From: Dioscorea cayenensis subsp. rotundata
Lineage: Eukaryota; Streptophyta; Magnoliopsida; Dioscoreales; Dioscoreaceae
Reading direction: 5' to 3'
NCBI RefSeq assembly: GCF_009730915.1
Contig: NC_052481.1
Span: forward strand, 4,526,001 to 4,590,000
DNA: 64,000 nt
This document shows, piece by piece, positions 27,805-39,129 of this stretch (the stretch's first letter is position 1; each line of letters opens with the position of its first letter). A model generated the notes under the pieces. That model had not been told where the DNA came from and ran no database searches. It was given only the letters and a program-made list of their open reading frames with translations. The position numbers and the translations under genes were made by a program.

Positions 27805-28017
27805 TGTAAAGAATTACAAGAGTTTTTAAGAAGAAAAATCCCCACTTTTATTATCAACAACGATGGCTATATAAAAGCCTTACAAACCAACTAATTTAAA
27901 TACAAAGAGATAAGAAACCATATCTAACAAACTCATGATATGCAAAAACTAATTTAATCAACATATTTATTGACTAAATCCTAATAATAATAGGGATTTA
28001 TTAACAAAATCCTAACA
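27805..28017 (-). repeat. Copia 5' LTR (right copy)
   Basis: 213 bp, same sequence as the left copy on my reading, and the same TG..CA ends. The primer-binding site abuts it, which fixes the element's direction as - strand. Confidence 0.93.
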
Positions 28018-28022
28018 ATTAA

Positions 28023-28735
28023 TAAGCTTATTTACAAAAATAAAAAATCAAGATAAAATATTTTGAAATTTTATTTTGCGTCTTAATTTAAAATATTAAA
28101 AATATAACCAAAATGATGTGGAAATCTTTGTCCTTTGCATCGTAGCATTTGGTATTTTAACTATTATTTTTTCATGATGCTTTTAAGCTTGGAAAAATAT
28201 CATCCTAATAAATCAATTGTATAATAACTGTTTGATTTGGCGCCCAATCCACATAGATATTCATAGATAATTTAAGAGATATATATGTATGTATATCGTT
28301 TTATATGTAAATAAAATAATATCCATGGATATAAATCATAAAATAAATAGATTAAATCGGAATGATTTTGATTGTGATTTAATTTTTACTAAAATTATCC
28401 CATATTTATTTTATTCCTAATTTCTAATTATGAATTTATGGAATGATAGGATTTTGAAAAAAGAAAAATATGAAAACAAAAATAGCACAATTACATAACA
28501 TTTTTCAAATTTTCAAAAATATCTTGTTATCCCTATTTTAATTTTACATTTCTTGCAGCACTCTAGAATAATATGCAAGTAATTATTAAACAAATTGTAA
28601 TTACAGATTATAAATGATATTTTTTTTTTCGAAAATTAAAAATACATAATAATTTTAGAAAGTGTTTTTTTTTTTGAAAAGTGTAAATTCATTATTTTTC
28701 AGGAGTGGCAAGGAAAACCATCAAGAAATAAAAAA
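28023..28735. other. AT-rich upstream region of the DnaJ-like gene
   Basis: No coding signal. The last part presumably contains the promoter of the + strand gene whose leader starts around 28.75-28.85 kb. Confidence 0.4.
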
Positions 28736-28951
28736 CATATCTACTAAAATGGGTCCCACGAATTCTATTGGGCAGTATGTCTGGTCCCAATTGAAGGTCG
28801 GTTTTTTAGGTCTCTATTTCCTTTCGATGCTTCTCAAATCTTGTTTCGTTTTCCCTCTCTTTCTTTTCTCTTGCGAGGGTTAGGGTTTTGGGTTTTCATT
28901 TGGGATCGAATTGGGAGAACGGTGCTGGTTAATCACTTCAACATCCTGAAG

Positions 28952-30625
28952 GTTAGTTGGAACTCTACTGATGATGTTTATGAGGAGTTTGTGCTGTGAA
29001 TGTTGCTGTTGAGGCAGGGGACGAGCTTGAGCAGAACTGTGAAGCTTACAAAGTAACAATTGATTCCTTTTTGATTTTTTTCTTTGTGTTTGTCTGTTAT
29101 TGTTGATTTTCTCTGTTTTTTTGACAGGATTATATGTTTAGCAAAGAATTTTGAACTAAAATTTTGAATTTGATGGGTTTGGATTGCTTGTTGGAAGTAC
29201 CAATCCATCCCTAGTTCTTCTTTGATCGGTTGCAAGCGGGGTTTAAGAAACAATCTCAAAACAAAAAATTAAGAAAAAAAAAAATCAAAATTTGGTTGTT
29301 TTGGATTGCTTTCTGGAAGCATCAATCCATCATTTTTTTTTTTGCCTGTTAGATTATATCTTTGTGTTGTGTTTGTTCTTGATGAATTTCTCCGTTTGAT
29401 AGTGTGTAGGAAGAGTTTATAGGATTCAATGCTTAGCAAATTAGTTTGTATTAAAAGGAAAATCAAAATTGATGGGTTTGGATTGCTTTTTGGAAGTCTC
29501 AATCTATCCCTAGTTTTGTTCTTTTGTTTTTAGATTATTTGTTTGTGTTTTGTTTTGTCTTCATGAATTTATGTCTTTGGGGTGCAGGTAGAGTTTATAG
29601 GATTGAATACTTAGCACAACTTTTTGAACTGAAAATCAAAGTTTGATGAGTTTGGATTGCCTGTAGGAATTATCATCCATCTCTACTTCTATTCTTTTGC
29701 TTTTAGATAATTTCTTTATGTTGCGTTTTGTCCTTGATGAATTTCCGTGATGGGGTTCAGGCAGAATTTATATGATTGAATGTTTGACAAAGCATTTTAA
29801 ACTTGAAGAGTCAAACTTTGATGGGTTTCAATTACTACTTGGAAGTATCTATTTATAAGTCTGATTTTTCTCCCTGCTGCTTCTTTCTTATAGCCTGTTG
29901 TTCTTGATGAATTTAGCTCTGTTTAATGGGTAGTAGGTGGGGTTTATAAGGTTGAATGTTTCACAAAGGATAAACTTTATTGGCTTGAGTTGCTTTCTGA
30001 ATCAGCTTGAGGATTGTTGGATAACTCTAATAGTAATGGTTCCTATGTTTTGGAAATTTGAGTTCCTTGAAGTTGAAAGAAAAGAACGCATCTGGAATTT
30101 GGTTTCTTATTCATTTGATTTCCTGTATAAGATAGAATTCATGGTACTTACATAAATTCACTGGATTGGATTCCGGAGAATCTAGTTTGATTAACACTGC
30201 TATAAAGAATACTCCGATTGAAGCTTGTGCTTATTGCTTAAAGGGTTGCTTTTGTGAGTTGTATAATTTACATATACATGGTTTCTGGATTAATTAGATT
30301 TGAAAGAAAGGAATATGTTTATAAGTCAGTGTCACAGTGAACTTGTGAAGTTAAGGATGGTGGACTGAAGCAAGAACATATAAAAGAGTTTTAATTCAGC
30401 ATTGTTTAATATTGACTTGAACTTATAATTTTCATCATGAACTTGTTTTGGACATTTAGTATATTTTTTTTGGATTTGCATTGTCCCTGTTTGAAATTTG
30501 TTTGGTAAATAGTTTTATCACTCTTTAGTTTTGGAATTATTTTGTTTTGAGTATTCATAGTTGTCTATAACGCTTTACATTTTGTGGCTTTCTTGCTTTA
30601 ATCACATCAATATCTATTGGTCCAG
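28952..30625 (+). other. Probable 5' UTR intron of the DnaJ-like gene
   Basis: A leader-like exon with a pyrimidine-rich stretch and the block gggttagggttttggg (a reversed telo-box at 28881-28888) ends at a donor after 28951 (cctgaag|gttag). An acceptor at 30625 (ggtccag) lies 10 bases before the start codon of the DnaJ-like gene. The intron of about 1.67 kb is inferred from these sites and from the lack of coding in between. Confidence 0.55.
29122..29970 (+). repeat. Degenerate tandem array, about 175-bp period, in a 5' intron
   Basis: A unit with the order (t)ag(g)..agagtttataggattgaatg - cttagcaaa - gatgggtttggattgctt - ggaagtatcaatccatcc - ttagat - cttgatgaattt is repeated. Equivalent points lie near 29407, 29585, 29758 and 29936, spaced 173-178 bp. 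A further copy lies upstream near 29122, and a shortened one near 29280. Each junction carries an acceptor-like ..gcag/gtag or ..tag/g. Confidence 0.8.
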
Positions 30626-30635
30626 GCCCCCCAAA

Positions 30636-32034
30636 ATGAGTGCCGAATATGACCAATGCAGAGAAGAGGACTTGAAGGGAAAACCATGTTTGGGTTATAA
30701 GCGCAGAATGACATTCCTCAATGGGACAAATAGCTCAAGGAATTTTTGGTTCAGTTCACATGATAGTGGCAGTATGACTCCTCCTAACAGGGCAGGTACC
30801 TCAAGCAATTTATGTTTCAATCCAAGCTGTAAATGCAGTGCGTCATCCCCTAAAGGGACAAGTGGCCCAAGCAATTTTTTTTCTGATGAGATTAATGTGA
30901 AAGAAATGTTGGACTTCTGCAACCCGTTTGGTTCCGCCTGCTACAGGTTGATGAGTCCACTGCCTGAGCATGGAAACCTGTGGAAGTATGGAAATGTCTT
31001 TCAGACTTGCAGTGGAAGTGTTTCTCCAAGGGAATTTTGGCAACCTCAGCAAGCTCCGGATGTGTGGAGAACACTTGAGTGCAGCCTCGAGGAGCTTTAC
31101 ACTGGTTCAATCCGGCAGGAGATGATTACCAGAAATGTTGAGATTGATCATGGGTACACCATTATTTAAATATCCTTTTACTTACTAATCTATCTTTATA
31201 AATCAACATGGTGAGCTTAGGACAAATGTTTTATTGGAAGCAAGCTTTAGGCTTACCTCATTCCAAAATTTTTCAGCTAATCTCTTTAATGTCTTATGTT
31301 TTATGCTGTTGATGAATTCAGTAGTCACAATAAATTTTATGTTTTAATGTTCTGAAAATTTGAAGTTTAGATCAGAGGAAATTAGATACCGAGTTTTAGA
31401 AACAGGGAAAACAGTAAAATAAAACTCTCTTGATTAGATTTAGGATTGTATTTGCGCAAATTTGTAGTTATTTTGGAACTTTCAGATGATCTTTATAGTT
31501 ATAAAGAAGGCATAGTCCTAGTAATTGCTTTTGTGTAGTCTTTAGACATTGGAGTTTCTTCACTGTGTTATCTTTCTATAATGCAGGAAAATACTGACTG
31601 AGACGAAGAGCTTGTCGATACATGTGCTACCGGGATGGAAGAGAGGAACCGTTATAACTTTCAAAGGTGAAGGGGATGCTCCTTTGAATCAAGTCCCTGC
31701 AGATGTCTACTTTTTCGTTGATGAGATGCCACATCCAATTTACAAAAGAGAAGGGCATGACCTTGTTGTTCAGCAGCATATTTCACTTACACAGTCACTT
31801 GCAGGAACCACCATCAACCTCACAACTCTCGACAACCGTAATCTATTAATCCCATTGACTGACACTGTAATAACACCTAATTACGAGCTCGTGATTGAGG
31901 ATGAAGGAATGCCAATGGCAAGGCAAAAGGGCAAGAAAGGTTGCTTAAGGATCAGGTTCGAGGTGCAATTCCCGTCGAAGCTGACTCCAAACCAGGAGAC
32001 AGATCTCAAAAACATCTTCGAGAAGGTTGATTAG
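30636..32034 (+). CDS. DnaJ C-terminal-domain protein lacking a J domain
   Basis: Two coding exons, 30636-31153 and 31587-32034, joined in frame (GG|G), give 321 aa. Residues from about 150 on form the class-B Hsp40 peptide-binding domain: LECSLEELYTGSIRQE, then IHVLPGWKRGTVITFKGEGD, then PADVYFFVDEMPHPIYKREG and a second barrel ending in FPSKLTPNQETDLKNIF. There is no J domain (no HPD) and no Gly/Phe-rich region; plants have a small group of such J-less Hsp40 proteins. Without HPD it should not stimulate Hsp70 ATPase, so a substrate-binding or dimer-partner role is inferred. The N-terminal 100 residues are Ser/Asn/Cys-rich and internally repeated. The ATG was chosen because it lies just after a good acceptor (tccag at 30621-30625); upstream in-frame codons are intronic. 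Shorter than the 400 or so residues usual for the group. Confidence 0.8.
30700..30885 (+). repeat. Three-fold imperfect coding repeat
   Basis: Inside the first coding exon the pattern cct(c/a)..gg(g)ca(.)gt/aatagctcaag(g/c)aattt.tg/ttt recurs about every 60-66 bp. In protein: NGTNSSRNFWFSS, AGTSSNLCFNPS and KGTSGPSNFFSD. The repeats keep frame, so the exon probably grew by tandem duplication. Confidence 0.65.
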
Positions 32035-32505
32035 GAGTCATAAAATGATAATTTTGACTTTTTTTTTTTTTGTTTATATTTTTGCTTGATGTTTTCCTTG
32101 CTCAGATTAACCAGTAGTCTATTCTGAAAGCAATGTGGGTGTTGACTTAGAAAAATTAGGTTGGTCAATGCAATAGATTTGAAAGTACTCTGCTGTCCAT
32201 TGATTGGAAATCTTACATTATAAATTGATGATTGTGAATTGTCTTTGTGTTGGTAATCTCTTGTAAAACAGAAGTTTGTGTGCAGAAAACTCAATTACTG
32301 CAACTTGTGCAGATATTATAATATCAATTGCATTGACTTCATTTGTATCTTCAAAGCTTGATCAAAGAGATCCAAATGCTGAACACTCAAGTCTTGTTTG
32401 CAGGATCAACACTTATCCATTAACTTTATAATTCAGCATAACACAAACTTACCAGTTCAATGATCTCTGCTTAAATTATTGACTGAAAACAGAATTAGTA
32501 TATAA
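32035..32505 (+). other. 3' flank of the DnaJ-like gene
   Basis: Non-coding; presumably 3' UTR with AT-rich polyadenylation signals followed by intergenic DNA. No clear poly(A) site could be fixed. Confidence 0.4.
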
Positions 32506-32510
32506 AATTA

Positions 32511-32776
32511 GGTATAATCACCAAAATAGTCCATCTACTTTTCTCTCTCTTTCCTCTTGGTCCCTCTACTCAGAAATGCTCCCGACTAGTCCCTCTACTT
32601 TTGAAAATGTGCCCACTTAGTTAAAAATGCTCCCAACCAGTCCCTCTACTTTTAGAAATGTGCCCACTAAGTGGGCACATTTTCAAAAGTAGAGGGACTA
32701 GTCGGGAGCATTTCTGAGTAGAGGGACCAAGAGGAAAGAGAGAGAAAAGTAGAGGGATCAACTAGGGTATTATACC
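32511..32776. mobile_element. Near-perfect hairpin MITE
   Basis: 266 bp bounded by TA on both sides, with ends GGTATAAT..ATTATACC. The left arm (tccatctacttttctctctc..ggtccctctactcagaaatg..) is matched almost base for base by the right arm read backwards, meeting in a centre gtgcccacttagtgggcac-like palindrome near 32668-32690. A partial third arm copy (aatgctcccaaccagtccctc) sits left of the centre. No coding. The TA flank suggests a Tc1/mariner (Stowaway) type, but the long arms also fit other foldback classes. Confidence 0.75.
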
Positions 32777-32779
32777 TAA

Positions 32780-33120
32780 ATAAATTAAGGATAAAATTAT
32801 ATACTAAATGCCTTATTTAATGTAAAAGATAACACAGCATATCTATTTCATTCAAGATTTTCAACACAAACTAATCTTGCAATGAAGGCAAGTAATGATA
32901 TAATCTAATGAAACTTTGAGCTATAGTATTCATGGCCACGTGGAGTTTCTTCTTTGAATCCCATTTAATTTCGCCAATCTTTTTATTATAGATTTCATAA
33001 TAACTTGGATTTTAAACAACAATTGAATGCACTTTAATTCATTAATTACTTTTTGTATGGCATAATTAAACAGTTGATAAGCTAATTATTAGCCTGTCTA
33101 CGAAAATCTCAATGCTTTTA
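32780..33120. other. AT-rich intergenic DNA
   Basis: Nothing recognisable; a CCACGTGG G-box-like core lies near 32936-32943, with no gene start close by. Confidence 0.4.
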
Positions 33121-33124
33121 TTTT

Positions 33125-35700
33125 ATTAGTTCTCTTGAATAAAGTGGATAAACCACAAATTTATTAATAAGAAAAGAAAGAAACAAAAAGAACAAAATAC
33201 AGAAGTAAGAAAAACAAAAAACAACAAAAAAACAAAAAAACAAACCGATGACATAATAAAAATAAAAAGTCGGTATCCTCACCAGGGATGAGAATAGTAG
33301 TGAACAGGACTAGGATAAAAAAAGCAATAAAATGGAAAAGGAGGAAGATAGCGAGTCGAGGGCGTGAAGTCCACCATCCGGAGACGAGGCCGATCCCAGC
33401 CTACAAAAAGAGGCAGATCACTCCCGATGCGTGGTGTGCGCCATTTCACCGATGAGTGTCCGTGGATCCGGAGCTCGGGGAAGTTAAGAGAACGCTTGAT
33501 CTTCCGGCAAAAGATCGGATGGTTCCTCGTCAAGAGGCACCGAGTCCGCAGTGATCCAAGAAAGAAGCATGTTAGTCGTCTTATGGAGTATAGAAGAAAT
33601 TGATGAATATTTTTTTGGTTAAAAAAATACGATCTGCTATGCTTCTAGCCGGATGTTCCGAATATGGCTCTACAAAGATAGATCTGAGAGAGTCCTAGAG
33701 GCAGAATTTAAGGAGGGAATCCAAGTGGTCCAGATGTTGTAAACAGAGCATGGGAGAGTAGCAACATCTAACAAACCTTGGAAGAAGGACCAAATTCTCT
33801 CCGAAAACGAACAATTAATAAAAAGATGATCTACTGTTTCTGAGTTGTTATGACATCGAATACATGTGTCAGTAGCATTAGGATTGCAACTTTTAATAAA
33901 AAGATTATCTAGAGTAAGAATTTTTGTTTTTCCCGTGCAAGCCAACAAAAATAGTGTTATTTTTACTAGGGGTATTTGTCTTCCAGAATTTGGAATAAAG
34001 TTGACTGCGAATGCCTCCATCAATTAAGAAATTATAGAAAGATTTGACAGAGAAGGTTCCGTTATTATCAAGAGACCAGGTATAAGAGTCCTCTTGATCA
34101 ATTGTACAGTCTGGAATAGAGTTCATTAATACGGTAAAGTCATCAACAGAGGTTGTCCTGAATGGATTACAACCGGAATTAATTAAATGTATAAATTGTC
34201 TTAAAGTAATCCAAGGATAAGAGCAGTCCAAGAAAAGTGATGTCCAACGGTCTTTTGGGGATTGACCTTCAAGCCATTTATCAAACCAGAATAGAGTTTT
34301 GTTACCATTTCCAATTGATTTGGATATGCAGAATCGAAAGGAGGGTAGAATGGTATTAATTCCAGCCCAGAAGAAAGATTTATTTTTTGGTGGATGATGA
34401 TATAGAATATCAGGAGCATCTCTTATCACATAGTTTGCAAAGACAATTTTTGTCCAACAGGAGACCGGCTTGGTGATGAGCTTCCACCACCACTTTCCTA
34501 ATAAAGCATTATTGAATATCTGGAGGTCAAGGATACCCCAACCGCCCATGCAACGGGGTCTACAAATTCTTTTCCAGGCAATCAACCTTATACCCTTAGA
34601 CCCCAGATCTGAACCCTTCCAAAGAAAGTCTCTCCTAATTTTATCGATTTCAAGGATTACCCAAGTCGGTAATTTGAAAATGTACATCCAGAGATCGGGA
34701 GAGAAGATAAAACAGAGTTGATGAGGGTAAGACGACTCCCCAAGGGAAAGATAATTTGCTTTCCATGAAGTGAGCCTAGAACGAATGGATTCGATTAACT
34801 TTGTCCGGGCCTTATCGCCTAGGGTCTTCGACCGTGAGTGGTATACCCGTGTATGTGATTGGGAGACAATCTCGCTGCAATTAAGTATTCTAGCTGAGGA
34901 AAAAAATGTGGTTGGTAACCAAAGTTAGTGGAATACATGCAGCTTTTAGAATAATTAATTGAAAGACCGGAACAACCTTCAAGAGATAAAGTATTAATTT
35001 GATAATTTTAAGGTCTTCATGCCCTCACCGAGAAAAATCGGAAGATCGTCTCGCATATTGTAGTCGATGGATCGTCGTTTGAATGATCAAGTTGAACTCC
35101 AACTAATACTTTAGAATTGATAGCATGGGTAAACATAGCACTAAGAGTATCGACCGCTAAAGCAAAAAGCGAGAGGGAAAGAGGGTCACCTTGTCTTAAC
35201 CCTCTTTTTGCATCGAATATAACCTTGAGGTGAACCATTAATTAGTATTTGAGTTTTAGCAGTTGAGAGAATGGTGTGTATCCAAGAGATCCAACGATTG
35301 CCAAAACCTCTTGCCCTTAGAATCTCAAGAAGAAAATTCCAGTCTAGAGAGTCAAAAGCTTTAGCAAAGTCCACTTTAAAGGCAAAGCCAAGGAGTTTCT
35401 TTTTTTGAAGATTAAAAATCACTTCTTGGGCAGCGATTATGTTATCTGCAATACATCTGCCCTTTATGAATCCAGATTGAGAATTGTCAATTAGATCCCC
35501 CATCTTATAACTCAGCCTAGTTGCAAGAATTTTGGAAATGATTTTACAAGTAGAGTTAATAAGACTGATGGGTCTAAAGTCGGAGACCTCAGTAGAAGCA
35601 TTTGATTTGGCAATAAGAGCAATGTGAACCCAATTAATTCGTTCAAAATTAATGGAGCCATCATAAAAATCATGACACAAGTTGATGAGGTCCTCCTGAA
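33125..35700 (-). mobile_element. L1-type LINE, 5'-truncated
   Basis: On the - strand: reverse transcriptase from about 35680 with DFRPISLINSTCKIISKILA, SGFIKGRCIADNI and FKVDFAKAFDSLDW; then GLRQGDPLS near 35200; then, after a decayed stretch, a long frame at 34687-33905 with the post-RT region (RRDFLWKG, CRPRCMGGWGILDL, GNGNKTLFWFDKW); then a zinc-binding zf-RVT end (CIRCHNNSETVDHLFINC) near 33850. A 3' non-coding tail follows, ending with TTATTAATAAATTTG..CCACTTTATTC near 33125-33165. The YADD-containing part and the endonuclease are absent or broken, so it is a 5'-truncated, inactive copy. Confidence 0.88.
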
Positions 35701-35704
35701 TAAG

Positions 35705-36590
35705 GTTCCAGTGTTTGGACTGTATGGAAAAAAAAAATTACTTTAAAAAAAAAACTGTCATGATCTACTTATTATCTGTCTTCATGATTAGAATCCAAAC
35801 AAAATATATTTAAAATAAAATTCAAATCTCAACTTTAAATATTATCTAATTTTTTTTTTAAAATGTTTTACACCATATTAAAATACAGGAAAATAGTTTC
35901 CTAGTGCTTAATTTTTTTTTAATAAATTTTAAAATTACGATATTTCTAGTTCATGAATTATATAACTAAATGTTCATTTTGATTCATGAATTATTACAAA
36001 TGTTGGTGTTTTGCATGAGTAAATGTTTATTTTGTTTCATTAATTCACCTCATTTTATTTATTTATTTATTTAATTATTTAAAATTTTCGCAATATAGAT
36101 AAGCACAATGTTATGCTTTAATCATAAATTGGGATTAGCTTTTGGAAAACCTAGAAATGTTTGTTTATAAGTTAAGCACTTCTGGATTAAAAAAAAATCA
36201 TTTGTATTGGATTTCTGCAAAAGCAGAAGCTGTTTTTCAGAAGCAGTTATGACCAACTTCTAAAAATATTGTTTTTTTCACTTAGCTTTTATAGAAAAAC
36301 TAATCCAAACACAACATATAAAAAAAAATTACTTAATTTATTCTGGAGAAGTATTTTTTTTAGAAACATTTTTATTAAAAAAATACACTATTTTTTAGAA
36401 GCCAGTCCAAACAAGGACTAATTACTCTATTAATTATTAGTGCGATGGTGGCTCGGTAGCTCATTTAGAACCCATCGCTTTCCCCAGTGATTTTTAAAAA
36501 ATTAGTGAGTTTAAAAAAATAAAAAAATAAAAAAATAAAAAAAAGGATAATAAAATTTCCACCTGATCTCTCTTGATTCCCTCCAAATTC
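35705..36590. other. Intergenic DNA with a possible hAT-like repeat
   Basis: At 36125-36425 the words agcttttgg, gcagaagctg, tcagaagcag and gaagccagtccaaaca recall the aagcagaagc repeats of small plant DNA transposons. I could not find a matching pair of ends. The rest is AT-rich and unassigned. Confidence 0.35.
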
Positions 36591-36604
36591 AACTGTTCTT
36601 CCTC

Positions 36605-36611
36605 TATAAAA
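36605..36611 (+). promoter_or_regulatory. TATA box of the 4CL-like gene
   Basis: TATAAAA, 93 bp upstream of the start codon at 36704, with a leader-like CT/A-rich stretch after it. A two-codon ATG GCA TGA lies at about 36630, near the expected transcription start, and may or may not be in the mRNA. Confidence 0.6.
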
Positions 36612-36703
36612 TGCCACCAACATGGCATGATCTCATTATCTCCATTGTTCGCAAAAGTGAAACCCTAGAAACAGATTGAGAGAGATCCTTCTCCCCTACA
36701 ACA

Positions 36704-39127
36704 ATGGCTGAAACCCTAACCCAAAAAACCACCCCTTCAGGGTTCTCCACCTTCACAGGCATCTACAGTAGCTTAAACCCTCCAAGAACCCTCCCCAAAG
36801 CACCATTCTTGGACTTGGTCTCCTTCCTCTTCTCTCACAGCCATGGAGGCCACACTGCCCTTGTGGACTTCTCCTCTTCCTTCTCAATCTCGTACCAACA
36901 ACTCCAAGCAATGGTCCAGTCATTAGCCTCTGGATTACAGAGCATTGGTGTCTCAAAAGGTGATCTTGTTCTGCTCCTCCTCCCAAACTCTGTCCTTTTC
37001 CCTGTCATTCTTTTGGGGGTTCTCTCAATTGGTGCCATTGTCACTGCCATGAACCCTCTCAGCAGCCAAGAAGAGATTAAGAAGCAAATAGACCATAAAA
37101 ACCCTGTCTTGGCTTTCACATCCATTGATTCTATGAAGAAAATAAATGGTTTTGGCTTTCCGGCTATCGCCGTGCCTGAAAACCTCTCCTGTGTCTCTGG
37201 TGCTTTTGATGAGTTCTTTAGAATTCTCTGTTGTGATTCTAAACCTGCTCCGAGGCCGGAAATTTTGCAAACCGACATTGCGGCGATACTCTATTCTTCT
37301 GGTACATCAGGGGCTAGTAAAGGTGTTGTCTTGACACATGCCAATCTTATAGCAATGGTTGAGCTTTTTGTTCGGTTTGAGGCTTCACAGTATGAGAGGG
37401 AGGGTTGTGAGAATGTTTATCTTGCTGCTATTCCTATGTTTCATGTGTATGGATTGTCTCTTTTGGCAATTGGATTGCTTTCCCTCGGTTCGAAGGTTAT
37501 GGTGATGAACAAGTTTGTTATAAAGGATGTTGTTATGGCCATTGATGCATTTAAGGTCACTCATTTCCCTGTTGTTCCTCCGATTTTAGGAGCTCTTATT
37601 AGAGCGCAAGCCGGGAATGGCTGCAAGTTATCGTCTTTGATTCAGGTTTCAAGTGGAGCTGCTCCTCTTAGCAAGAAAATCATCAATGATTTCCTCAAGG
37701 CTTTTCCTCATGTTGATCTCATTCAGGTGAATTTCTTTAGCTCTTAGTTGTATGCGTTTTGATTTCAATTTCTCGGTTTTATGTTGTGTTTGGATTCTCA
37801 TTAGAAAACAAATTTCTTCACACAAAGTTACAAATCAATCAAGAAATCAATTTTGTAACCTGATTTTTCTTTTATGATGTGTCGTATTATTAATGATTGG
37901 CATTGAAGTTCTTACTAATTGTGCATTTGTTAGATTGCTTGAATTTCTGCTGATTTTCATTTAGCGGAATTCAGGGTTATGGTATGACAGAGTCTACTGC
38001 TGTCGGAACTCGCGGTTTTAATTCTAAAAGTCTTAAAAAATATACTTCAGTTGGACTTTTAGCTCCAAATATGCAAGCCAAAGTGATTAGTACAAAAACT
38101 GGATCCTGTTTGCCCCCCGGCAGCAGTGGCGAATTGTTGTTACGAGGTCCGGCAATAATGAAAGGTATCGTCGAGTCTTTTCTTATGATATTCCCAAAAA
38201 AAAAAAAAAATTCTATTTCTAGATTACACATCTACTATGCTTATGTTCTTGTTTATACAAAGCAATATATCATGCAGTTGTTTCTGAAATTCAAATCTAT
38301 GTTATATGAATCTATTATGAGCCATCAAGATTGTTAACAGGATTTAAATCTTAATCTTTGTAAATAATATTTCTAGGTGATCTTTAAATGTTAATGTCTC
38401 TCACAGGATACTTAAACAATGAGAATGCCACTAAATCAGCGATCAATGAAGATGGTTGGCTAAAAACTGGTGATTTTGCATATTTCGACCAGGATGGTTA
38501 TCTACATGTATTGGATCGCTTGAAGGACACAATTAAATACAATGGTTTCCAGGTAAAGTATACTGAATTGAAGTTGTATCCACTGAAAAATGAAATAATA
38601 AAGCAAATTATTCGATTAGTTCAAGTCTTATTAGTGTTTTGTCTTCGGTGCAGATAGCTCCAGCAGATTTGGAAGCTCTGCTGATTTCACACCCTGAGAT
38701 TCTTGATGTAGCAGTGACATCGTAAGATAATACGAACTTTTAAGCAACCAAATGACGAAAGATTCCCGACTTAGTTTCTGTTGTTTTTTTGGTTTGCAGT
38801 GCCGAAGATGAAGAAGCCGGTGAGATTCCGGTGGCCTTTGTAGTAAGGATACCTGGTAGTGCAATCTCCTCTGATGAAGTAATAACATATGTTGCTAAAA
38901 GGGTAATCTAATTTCATTAGAATCAATCATTTTCTTTTATTTGTTTTTGATAAAATTTTGGAGAATGCTGGATTGCTAATTTGTTGTTCAAATGTAATAA
39001 ATATATGTAGGTGACTCCTTATAAGAAGGTGAGAAGGGTTGTGTTTGTGCAATCAATTCCCAGATCTCCTGCTGGAAAAATACTCAGGAGAGTACTGAGG
39101 AACAACAATGGAGGTTCAAGGCTTTAA
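36704..39127 (+). CDS. 4-coumarate:CoA-ligase-like acyl-CoA synthetase, peroxisomal
   Basis: ATP-dependent CoA ligase of the 4CL-like clade, which activates carboxylic acids such as jasmonate precursors, fatty acids or cinnamates as acyl-AMP and then acyl-CoA. Six exons: 36704-37726, 37975-38164, 38407-38552, 38654-38721, 38800-38902, 39011-39127. The frame closes at 1647 bp, 548 aa, the usual length. AMP-binding box [15 protein letters not shown] is near residue 200; [21 protein letters not shown] and [17 protein letters not shown] follow in order, and the catalytic lysine lies in SPAGKILRR near the end. The protein ends in SRL, a peroxisomal PTS1 signal. True 4CLs lack it, so a role in peroxisomal acyl activation is inferred. 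Box II of true 4CL (GEICIRG) reads GELLLRG. The start lies in the good context aacaATGGCT. Confidence 0.93.
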
Positions 39128-39129
39128 GA

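Larger units (their letters stand above)
23493..28017 (-). mobile_element. Ty1/Copia LTR retrotransposon, complete ends
   Basis: A 4525-bp element on the - strand. It is flanked by the 5-bp target duplication ATTAA (23488-23492 and 28018-28022) and bounded by two 213-bp LTRs with TG..CA ends. Next to the 5' LTR (right side) is an initiator-tRNA-Met primer site, and next to the 3' LTR a purine tract. The internal order on the - strand is gag, zinc knuckle, protease, integrase, reverse transcriptase, RNase H, which is the Copia order. The internal part is only 4.1 kb and its frames are broken in many places. Confidence 0.93.

Noticed and set aside
29122..29970. Repeat array as a CRISPR array
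   Set aside because: Units are adjacent, about 175 bp and degenerate, without short constant repeats and unique spacers, and the genome is a plant's.
33279..33603. Open frames on both strands beside the L1 LINE 3' part
   Set aside because: They lie between the zf-RVT end and the LINE-like 3' terminus and show no domain; treated as the LINE 3' non-coding region.
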